Program-made: the position numbers and the translations under genes
Notes under the pieces: model-generated
What the model saw: the letters and a program-made list of their open reading frames with translations, nothing else
The model's database searches: none
What the model was told of the DNA's origin: nothing
Source of the DNA: an uncultured Flavobacteriales bacterium
Lineage (GTDB): Bacteria; Bacteroidota; Bacteroidia; Palsa-965
NCBI GenBank assembly: GCA_903873905.1
Contig: CAIQQJ010000037.1
Location: 1 to 54,010 of the forward strand
Direction of reading: 5' to 3'
Length of the DNA: 54,010 bases
Shown: positions 33,341 to 39,892 of the stretch, piece after piece
How the letters are laid out: each line of letters starts with the position of its first letter
How positions within the stretch are numbered: the first letter of the stretch is position 1

Positions 33341-33748
33341 TTAGAACTTCCGATGCTCCTTCACATAGGAAGAAACATATTCAACAATATTCTTGGTGTC
33401 CGTTCCTGGAGGAAATAATTTTCCAACTCCTATTTCATTCAGCTTTTTCATGTCGGCATCAGGAATGATTCCGCCTCCTGTGAGAAGAACATCTTTCAAT
33501 CCTTTCTCTTTCATCATGTTCATAATCTTTGGGAAGACAGTCATGTGCGCGCCTGACAAAATGCTTACGCCAATTACATCAACATCTTCTTGCAAAGCTG
33601 CATTGACCACCATTTCTGGAGTTTGCCGCAAGCCGGTGTAAATAACTTCCATTCCGGCATCGCGCAAAAAAGATGCAATAACTTTTGCGCCGCGGTCGTG
33701 ACCATCAAGACCAACTTTCGCGACCAACACTCTGATAGGACGTTTCAT
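33341..33748 (-). CDS. Cobalamin-binding domain protein (methylmalonyl-CoA mutase small-domain type)
   Basis: 135 residues, a stand-alone B12-binding domain. The cobalamin ligand motif DxHxxG is D15-G-H17-D-R-G20; the other two motifs are GVSILSGAH (SxL) and [10 protein letters not shown] (GG). This equals the C-terminal domain of methylmalonyl-CoA mutase or the small subunit of acyl-CoA mutases such as 2-hydroxyisobutyryl-/isobutyryl-CoA mutase. The large subunit is not in the window, so the partner must be elsewhere. Monocistronic; TACCTTAG lies 5-12 nt before the ATG as a weak -7 box. Confidence 0.9.
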   Translation of the reverse strand: MKRPIRVLVAKVGLDGHDRGAKVIASFLRDAGMEVIYTGLRQTPEMVVNAALQEDVDVIGVSILSGAHMTVFPKIMNMMKEKGLKDVLLTGGGIIPDADMKKLNEIGVGKLFPPGTDTKNIVEYVSSYVKEHRKF

Positions 33749-33759
33749 ATCGCTAAGGT

Positions 33760-33856
33760 AATTCTGAATTTTGAATTTTGAGTTCTGAATTCGATTTTAG
33801 TTAAGGAATATTGATTTCCCCAATTCGAAATTTAGAATTCAAAATTCAAAATTTTC
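33760..33856. repeat. Word-repetitive palindrome between divergent genes
   Basis: Left arm of repeated GAATTTTGA words (33764-33797), right arm of their complements (33822-33855). Fills most of the divergent gap between the B12-binding gene and the YbjN-like gene. Confidence 0.55.
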
Positions 33857-33889
33857 TCTGGTTTATTATGATTGAATATCCGATTCTCC

Positions 33890-33897
33890 TATTTTTG
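33890..33897 (+). promoter_or_regulatory. Promoter -7 box of the YbjN-like gene
   Basis: TATTTTTG matches TAnnTTTG, 42 nt before the ATG at 33940. Confidence 0.5.
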
Positions 33898-33939
33898 CTT
33901 TGATCACGCTATAAAGTAAACCACCTAAAACTATTTCAC

Positions 33940-34386
33940 ATGCAAGCAATTCAACATTACTACAATCTTGTAGAAGAAGTCATTCGCGATTTGGGAGTTG
34001 ATCCCGCAACTGCTCGTGGTGACGCACCTGGTCAATGGAATATGAAACTTGGTTCGGCCAGCGTTTGGGTTGATGTTTTTCAAACCAAGGATGAGCAAGG
34101 AAATTTTCTTGATTATGGTTACATGCAAATGTTGGCACCAATTTGTGATGTGCCAAGTGAAAATCAAGCGGCGTTTACCCTGGAATTATTGCAAACCAAT
34201 CATGTGCTGTATGGCGTTGGATTTACAATTTATGAAGGCAAGACATACATTAAAGCAATTCGTGAATTGGAAGGATTGGATAAATCAGAAGTGAGAAGCA
34301 CTTTCGACAGAGTTGGTGTTTATGCTGATGATTACGATGATGAATTAAAAGCAAAATACTTTCCTGTGACAGGTGGACGTGGATAG
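33940..34386 (+). CDS. YbjN/T3SS-chaperone-fold protein of unknown function
   Basis: 148 residues. The sequence MQAIQHYYNLVEEVIRDLG, then NMKLGSASVWVDVFQTKDEQGNF, MQMLAPICDVPSENQAAFTLELLQTNH and GVGFTIYEGKTYIKAIRELEGLD follows the alpha-beta plan of YbjN and class I T3SS chaperones (CesT-like). Such proteins bind partner proteins; no secretion cargo is visible nearby and no T3SS is expected in this phylum. Cytoplasmic. The TAG stop is followed directly by a hairpin repeat and then a strong terminator. Confidence 0.7.
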   Translation: MQAIQHYYNLVEEVIRDLGVDPATARGDAPGQWNMKLGSASVWVDVFQTKDEQGNFLDYGYMQMLAPICDVPSENQAAFTLELLQTNHVLYGVGFTIYEGKTYIKAIRELEGLDKSEVRSTFDRVGVYADDYDDELKAKYFPVTGGRG

Positions 34387-34467
34387 ACTTCGATACGTCT
34401 CGTCGAAAGTAATATTCCAGTAAAAATTTATTTTGAATTTGACGAGCCTATTCAGTCTGACAAAAAA
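34386..34467 (+). repeat. Stop-codon-anchored hairpin repeat after the YbjN-like gene
   Basis: Begins at the TAG stop: ACTTCGATACGTCTCGTCG, an AT-rich middle, GACGAGCC and CAGTCTGACAAAAAA. CTCGTC/GACGAG can pair. Same order as at the cysH and histidine kinase stops. Confidence 0.6.
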
Positions 34468-34510
34468 TAAAAACGGAGTTCTAAAATATTAGGACTCCGT
34501 TTTTTTATTT
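34468..34510 (+). terminator. Intrinsic terminator after the YbjN-like gene
   Basis: 12-bp stem ACGGAGTTCTAA / TTAGGACTCCGT (34473-34484 and 34489-34500; one G-T pair) with a 4-nt AATA loop, followed by TTTTTTATTTT. Confidence 0.88.
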
Positions 34511-34607
34511 TACAGAGAAGTGTTTTTTGAAATGAAGAAAGCCGGCAGCCTTAACATTTCTTTAAGGAATAACGTTACGCATAGCACGCTGAGTGTGCAG
34601 CCGCTCT

Positions 34608-34907
34608 TCATTCATGCAGAATGTTTTCAATGTCCATTCGTTGATGTAATACACGAATTATTTCAACTTCTTCTTTGCTTGTGGCGAATCGATAAAAAAT
34701 CAAATGAGATTGAACTCTTGAACAGCGATAATTCTTTCTAACATGACTATAATCTTTACCTGATAAAGGATTTTCGGTGAGAAATTCAATTTCATCAAAG
34801 ATCAAATTATAATATCTGTCAGCTTGTTCAACTGACCAATTTTCAACCGTATAAAGCCATATTTTCTCAATGTCTCCAAGCGCTTTTTTGCCTAATTTGA
34901 ATTTCAT
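34608..34907 (-). CDS. parE: ParE/RelE-family toxin
   Basis: 99 residues from ATG 34907, 12 nt after the ParD stop. MKFKLGKKALGDIEKIWLYT is the usual ParE opening (helix hairpin with DIExIWxYT), followed by WSVEQADRYYNLIFDEIEFL, NPLSGKDYSHVRKNYRCSRVQSHLIFYRF and a C-terminal strand VEIIRVLHQRMDIENIL. ParE toxins of this set inhibit DNA gyrase. Length, motif order and pairing with ParD are normal. The module is bounded by repeats and a strong terminator, as is typical of mobile accessory DNA. Confidence 0.92.
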   Translation of the reverse strand: MKFKLGKKALGDIEKIWLYTVENWSVEQADRYYNLIFDEIEFLTENPLSGKDYSHVRKNYRCSRVQSHLIFYRFATSKEEVEIIRVLHQRMDIENILHE

Positions 34908-34919
34908 TAGTGGAGCCAA

Positions 34920-35162
34920 TTACAAATGTTTAGCATGAAGTTTTTTAAGATGAAGCTTTCTGTCAACTTTAGGCACGAATCCCGATTTTTCGCCTGACTT
35001 CAGTTCATTGACCAGTACCTTCTTTTGAGTTTCTTCTTGTTCAAAAAGCCTCAACGCAGTTCTGATAACTTCGCTTGCAGAAGCGAAACGACCAGACTTT
35101 ACTTGGTTATTGATGAATTTTTCAAAATATTCACCTAACAAAATGGAAGTGTTTTTTGACAT
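34920..35162 (-). CDS. parD: ParD-family antitoxin
   Basis: 80 residues. The N-terminal ribbon-helix-helix domain reads TSILLGEYFEKFINNQVKSGRFASASEVIRTALRLFE, and the C-terminal tail (GFVPKVDRKLHLKKLHAKHL) is the toxin-wrapping part. It neutralises ParE and represses the shared promoter. Its start is 20 nt after a consensus -7 box. Gene order antitoxin-toxin, same strand. Confidence 0.93.
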   Translation of the reverse strand: MSKNTSILLGEYFEKFINNQVKSGRFASASEVIRTALRLFEQEETQKKVLVNELKSGEKSGFVPKVDRKLHLKKLHAKHL

Positions 35163-35181
35163 TGGATAAAGTTTTATCTTT

Positions 35182-35212
35182 CAAAGATACCAATACTTGG
35201 TATTATCACAAA
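35182..35212 (-). promoter_or_regulatory. parDE promoter with overlapping operator palindrome
   Basis: On the minus strand TTTG (35212-35209), 19-nt spacer, TATCTTTG (35189-35182): a full consensus. A palindrome ATACCAA-TAC-TTGGTAT (35187-35203) occupies the spacer and the edge of the -7 box, as expected for a RHH (ParD) operator that blocks RNA polymerase. Confidence 0.8.
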
Positions 35213-35308
35213 ATCATATTTGAGGACTCAATTGATTGCCATAATGGTTTTCAGCTTTGCATTGTGGTGGATTCGACACAGCTTAGGGTCCTGTGTAAAA
35301 AATGGAAG

Positions 35309-35776
35309 ATTATACCATTAGCCAATATGTTTCAGTCTGTTGTTTGCATAGTGCATAGGAATTATCATAGGTAATTCTTGAATAAATCTATTAATCAGGA
35401 AACAGGAAATTCTAAGGAACAAACAACAGATCGCCCCTACGGCGCTGATTATTATTTGCGAGAACAAATAATTCCAGAACTATTTTCGATCACCGCAATT
35501 TCAAATAAAAAAATCGCTCAAAAAACCTGACGCACCTTATGTCGTCCCTACGGGACTTTTTATTTTTTTTGTTTTAGGTTTTACCAATATGTCATCCCTA
35601 CGGGTTTGAAAAAATCTTAAAATCCCGCAGGGATGACATATCGGTAAAAAAGAATCTAATGGGAAAATAAAAAGTCCCGTAGGGACGACATGTTGTTCGT
35701 ACCTAAAAACTTGTTGGGAAATCGGATTCCTATGAGATTGGATAATGACCTATTTAATATTAGCTAATGGTATTAT
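35309..35776. repeat. Inverted duplicate bounding a gene-free accessory stretch
   Basis: ATTATACCATTAGCCAATAT (35309-35328) is repeated inverted at 35757-35776 with two mismatches. Both copies are followed, 22-25 nt inwards, by CATAGGAAT. Between them lies no plausible gene: a small hairpin (ATTATTTG/CAAATAAT near 35450), and the nested hairpin at 35539-35691. Confidence 0.5.
35539..35691. repeat. Nested double hairpin element, 153 nt
   Basis: Outer arms 35539-35566 and 35664-35691 are perfect 28-bp inverted repeats (starting ATGTCGTCCCTACGGG). Inner arms 35581-35604 and 35624-35647 are 24 bp with two mismatches and share the same core, ATGTCATCCCTACGGG. So four copies of the CCCTACGGG core, two in each orientation. 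Such CCCGTAGGGA palindromes are widespread in Bacteroidota intergenic DNA. Not coding. Confidence 0.8.
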
Positions 35777-35889
35777 TCAATGACCTTGGCAAGTGTGATT
35801 GTATTTCGCGGAATAAATTCAGTTGGCCAAATGAGAATTTTCTCAACGCTCGAGCCATATTCCAATGATCCATTGAAACAAATTTTCAT
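35773..35889 (-). CDS. Possible 38-residue ORF or gene remnant
   Basis: ATG 35889 to TAA 35773; reads MKICFNGSLEYGSSVEKIL and IWPTEFIPRNTITLAKVIE. The composition looks protein-like, but no family is recognised and its stop lies in the inverted duplicate. It may be a remnant of a decayed gene. Confidence 0.2.
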   Translation of the reverse strand: MKICFNGSLEYGSSVEKILIWPTEFIPRNTITLAKVIE

Positions 35890-35910
35890 CAATGTTTTTT
35901 TTGATTTAAT

Positions 35911-35963
35911 TTTTGTCAGACGGAGTGTCCCCACAGAATTTTGGGAATGTATCGAAGCCTGAC
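35911..35963 (-). repeat. Stop-codon-anchored hairpin repeat at the histidine kinase 3' end
   Basis: On the minus strand the TAG stop is followed by TCAGGCTTCGATACATTCCC, a short loop and GGGGACACTCCGTCTGACAAAA. Ends pair (GTCAG/CTGAC), as do TCCC/GGGGA. Shortest and clearest copy. Confidence 0.65.
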
Positions 35964-38900
35964 TACTCGGCGTACTCTGGAAAACTCACATAAAAAGTAG
36001 TTCCTTTTCCTTTGCTCGTTTCAAACCAAATTTGTCCGTTGCAACTTTCCACAATGTTTTTCACCATAGCCAATCCCAATCCCATGCCGGTGGTTTTGGT
36101 GGTGAAATTTGGCACAAAAATTTTATCAAACACTTCATCGGCAATTCCTGCTCCGTTGTCTTTTACTGCAACTATGAAATTCTGATTTTGTTTTGAAAGT
36201 GTCACATCAATTCGGCCCTTACGATCTTCTGGGATAGCCTGAATTGCATTGCGAAAAAGATTGTTGAATACGCGAATCAATTGTTCTTTGTCGGCACAAA
36301 TCCAAGCTTTGGAAATTCCATGATCATGAAAAACAAAATCGGTGCTTTCGCTTGTTTCGTGAAATAGATCAATGGCGTTTTTTGTCAACTCTCGCAAATC
36401 CATTCCATCATTATTCGGTTTTGGCATTTTTGCAAAATCGGAAAAGGCGGTGGCAATAGAAGCAAGTGTGTCAATTTGTTCGATCATCGTTTTGGAAAGT
36501 CTTTCCACTTTCTGATCGATGTCGGGGGCTTTGTCGGCATATGCGCGTTGCAATAATTGAATGCTCAAACGCATTGGTGTTAATGGGTTTTTGATTTCAT
36601 GCGCAACTTGTTTGGCCATTTCGCGCCACGCACTTTCTCGTTCACTCTGCGCTAGTAATTCCGCACTCTTCGCCAATTCCTGAATCATGCGATTGTATTC
36701 TGTAACTAAACTTCCGATCTCATCCTTATTTTTCCATTCAATCTGATCAGATGTTTTTCCAAGTTTCACTTGGCGCATTTTTTCCTGAATCAATCGAAGT
36801 GGATGCGTGAGATAATTGGAAATGAAAATTGCAGCAAGAACGGACAAGGCAAAAAGCAAAACATATACATTGATCAACGCAACCAGGAAAGAGGAAATCT
36901 CTTTTTCCAAATCATTTTGTTTCGCGAAATAAGGAAGATTAAGATAGGCCTGCAATTGACCATTCTTGTTTTTTACTGGTAAATAGTCGGAGAGATAAGC
37001 GAGGTTTCCGATATTCTCATCATGAATGAATTCCGATTTCTTGTCAATGCTGATTTGTAAATAGGCTTCAGGATTCATTTTTTTCGAAATTAAACCCTCG
37101 TCAAAAACTTTTGGTCGCGATGTTGCATAAAGATTTCCTTCAATATCATAAAGATTTATTTCAGTAAAAAACACATTGGAAAGTGTCTTCAATTTATACG
37201 TTGTATATTCTTTGTAGGAATTATTCAATTTGTTTTCCTCGATAAGGGCTTGCAATTCCAATACAACGGAATGCCCTTTTTCACTTATGATTTCGGCATT
37301 TTTTGCTTGGTATTGTTGACGGATATAATAAATGGAACCACCACCGAACAACCCAAGTGAAACCAAAACAATCATCACAAGTACTAATTGAATTCGATAT
37401 TTAAAACTCAGATTTGAAAAGGTTGGGCCAACAAGAATCAACTGTCTTAAGGAAAGAGAAACCAACAACAACAAACTGAAAATTGCGAAAATGTACGAGA
37501 AGCTGGTGGTGATACTTAACCATCCTTCATCGGGTTTACTTAAGATAACGACGGTTGACACATCTGGTCTGTAAACCAAATGACACCATCCGTCAATTTC
37601 AAAGAATTTAATTTCTGGACCTGTTTTTCCAAAAGTTTCCGGTGTTAAACGATATTGAAATTTTCCGGAATGATTAACCATCTGCCCGTTTTTGTATTTG
37701 GCATAGGAATAATTAATCAGTTTTTCATTGATGCCAAGCGAACGATCAAGCAACAATTCAGGAAATCCGATCTCTTCCGAAATTAATTTTGAATCGAGTT
37801 CGACAAATAGTGTCCCTTGTCCAAGCGGTTTTTCGTGTCCTTGCTTTTGCAGAATAATTCTGGCTAGGTATGAAATTCTACCGGAACTGTTTTTTATATA
37901 AAAGAAATTTTTGCTTAAGGTTGCTCCGCCATCTTTTTCAATCAACTCATCAAATCGATTGATGTTTTCGGAGTAAATGGAATTTGAACGAAGTATGGGT
38001 GTGCACATCGTATCGAAGAAGGTCACTTTTACATCGTATTTGTCCCAATAGCCACTGAAGTATTGTTGTTGTACACGTTTTTCAAAAGCGCTTAAATCCA
38101 AATTAGGACTTTGCGAATAGGAGATCAATAAAGAATCGGTTGCAAGTTTGTTTTCGAATTCCGTGAACTCATGTTCTCCAATCGGATCTTGTTCTTCAGC
38201 GAGATTTTCAGCAAACAAAACTCGACTTTCATGCTCCTTGTTTGAATCCTGGTGGATCAGCATGCGTGTGCAGTAGAAAGAAAAAACAAAAACAAGAAAA
38301 ACAATTAATGAAAATGAAAATATTGATTCAGATGCATCTCTTCTCCATACCAATAATAAAAGGATGATTGCAAATGGCCACATAACAGCAATGAGATCCA
38401 CATAGCCGAAAAGATGAAGAGCGCCAGTATGAATTAATAAGGCGATTGCAAAAACATTCCAACGCAATCCTCGATTGACAATAAGTTGTTGTAATATTCT
38501 AGCGCAACGATCTGCAATGATAAAAAATGTTGCCAGTAAAATTGCGATTAATAAAAGCCCAACGTAACTGTAGATGTCGAGATCGAATACATTATTGACA
38601 TTGAATGAAATGTTTGAATTCTGTACCAACCCGATGATCATTCCATTCAGTAGCCAAGCTCCAAAAGACGGAATCAGCAACAACAATATTCCAAACACAA
38701 TTTTTTTCCAAACCGGAAATGCTGATTTTATTTTTATTTCTTTTAAATGTTTGGTGATGTAAAAGGAAAGATAAAAAAGTAAACAAGCATTGATAAGAAA
38801 ATCACCGAGATTGGATAACCAGAAAGAATTTGCATCGCCATAATATTTTGGTCCAAAAAGTGGCAGACTATAAAATGTTTCAGGAAAATGAATTTGAATA

Positions 38901-39700
38901 GTGAGAAAGCGAAGAATAATGACAGAACCAACAAATAATAACAAGGAACCATTTCGACCAATGGAATTTTTTAAGGCAATACTTTCTGAACGAATGAAAA
39001 GGAGAACAAATAGAAATCCGGATAAATTGAAAAGCAAATTCATCCATGTTCTCCATTCGGGAATTTCAACTGGACCGTTTGATTTAAAAACCAAGGAGAA
39101 AAGATAACTTCCATCCGCTGCATGAATACTGGTTGCTGAATTTTCTTTTCCAATTGCGATATCTGTTTCGGGAGGAAGTTGAAAATCCTTTTCAAAAGAA
39201 TTAATGAGATATTTATTCTGATAGGAATAATTATTCTTTATCAGCAGCATTCCAATATAAGTACGTCCAGAAACATCGGGTTTGCGCAACACTTCAAACC
39301 AACCGTTTTTCAGTTTAACCATTCGGTCGTCGAGACAAACTTCTTTCATGTAGTTTTCTACAGAAACAGAATTGTCAGACCAGAATTTTAGGGTGTCACT
39401 TTCGTAAATGAGCAATACAAAACCCTTTTCACGAAAAAGAGAATTATATCGAAGTGGGCGAAGTCGAAAAACGTCATTGAAAGGTTTGTTACTGGAAATT
39501 TTTATGAGTGAATCGAGTTCCGAATTCAGCGCTTTTTCTTTCTGGTGAATGGTGTTTTCGAAAGCGGAAATCCCTGGCGTAATGGCATTGTCAGAAATGG
39601 AAAGTGAAAGTAAATAAGCCGCCACAAATGCCGCCAGTGCCAGCACAAGATGGCTGAAACGATTCCGGAGTAATTTGCGAATGAATGGCCCAATTTGCAT
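35963..39700 (-). CDS. Large multi-spanning sensor histidine kinase
   Basis: 1245 residues from ATG 39700. Membrane helix 1 (about 20-37), an extracytoplasmic domain (to about 215), a block of eight helices (about 220-485), a second extracytoplasmic domain (about 490-740), two helices, a third extracytoplasmic domain (about 795-920), a last helix, HAMP (about 945-1000), HisKA with H1034 in AKQVAHEIKNPLTPM, and HATPase with NLFRNAIQAIP (N box), DNGAGI (G1) and TTKTTGMGLGLAM (G2). The NPLTPMRLSIQLLQ form is NtrY-like. No response regulator is adjacent. The signal is unknown; three separate outside domains point to several inputs. Confidence 0.92.
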   Translation of the reverse strand: MQIGPFIRKLLRNRFSHLVLALAAFVAAYLLSLSISDNAITPGISAFENTIHQKEKALNSELDSLIKISSNKPFNDVFRLRPLRYNSLFREKGFVLLIYESDTLKFWSDNSVSVENYMKEVCLDDRMVKLKNGWFEVLRKPDVSGRTYIGMLLIKNNYSYQNKYLINSFEKDFQLPPETDIAIGKENSATSIHAADGSYLFSLVFKSNGPVEIPEWRTWMNLLFNLSGFLFVLLFIRSESIALKNSIGRNGSLLLFVGSVIILRFLTIQIHFPETFYSLPLFGPKYYGDANSFWLSNLGDFLINACLLFYLSFYITKHLKEIKIKSAFPVWKKIVFGILLLLIPSFGAWLLNGMIIGLVQNSNISFNVNNVFDLDIYSYVGLLLIAILLATFFIIADRCARILQQLIVNRGLRWNVFAIALLIHTGALHLFGYVDLIAVMWPFAIILLLLVWRRDASESIFSFSLIVFLVFVFSFYCTRMLIHQDSNKEHESRVLFAENLAEEQDPIGEHEFTEFENKLATDSLLISYSQSPNLDLSAFEKRVQQQYFSGYWDKYDVKVTFFDTMCTPILRSNSIYSENINRFDELIEKDGGATLSKNFFYIKNSSGRISYLARIILQKQGHEKPLGQGTLFVELDSKLISEEIGFPELLLDRSLGINEKLINYSYAKYKNGQMVNHSGKFQYRLTPETFGKTGPEIKFFEIDGWCHLVYRPDVSTVVILSKPDEGWLSITTSFSYIFAIFSLLLLVSLSLRQLILVGPTFSNLSFKYRIQLVLVMIVLVSLGLFGGGSIYYIRQQYQAKNAEIISEKGHSVVLELQALIEENKLNNSYKEYTTYKLKTLSNVFFTEINLYDIEGNLYATSRPKVFDEGLISKKMNPEAYLQISIDKKSEFIHDENIGNLAYLSDYLPVKNKNGQLQAYLNLPYFAKQNDLEKEISSFLVALINVYVLLFALSVLAAIFISNYLTHPLRLIQEKMRQVKLGKTSDQIEWKNKDEIGSLVTEYNRMIQELAKSAELLAQSERESAWREMAKQVAHEIKNPLTPMRLSIQLLQRAYADKAPDIDQKVERLSKTMIEQIDTLASIATAFSDFAKMPKPNNDGMDLRELTKNAIDLFHETSESTDFVFHDHGISKAWICADKEQLIRVFNNLFRNAIQAIPEDRKGRIDVTLSKQNQNFIVAVKDNGAGIADEVFDKIFVPNFTTKTTGMGLGLAMVKNIVESCNGQIWFETSKGKGTTFYVSFPEYAE

Positions 39701-39706
39701 GATAGA

Positions 39707-39714
39707 CAAAGTTA
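39707..39714 (-). promoter_or_regulatory. Promoter -7 box of the histidine kinase gene
   Basis: TAACTTTG on the minus strand ends 6 nt before the ATG, so the mRNA would be almost leaderless. No clear -33 element. Confidence 0.4.
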
Positions 39715-39892
39715 AGCTTTGGGAAGGGACGCGGGACGGGAGGCGAGGGGTGGGGAAGAAAAAAATTAGAGTGAAAATGGGTCAATCAATGCCATAATTT
39801 TCACGACTTGCAAATCTACACGAGGTTTCCATTCCAATTTTTCGCCCCTCTTCCCTTATCCCTTGTCCCTTTTTAGTAGTTTCGTATTCCTT

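Noticed and set aside
35780-35962. 60-codon plus-strand ORF near the histidine kinase 3' end
   Set aside because: Composed partly of the stop-codon repeat in reverse; no protein-like conservation is recognisable.
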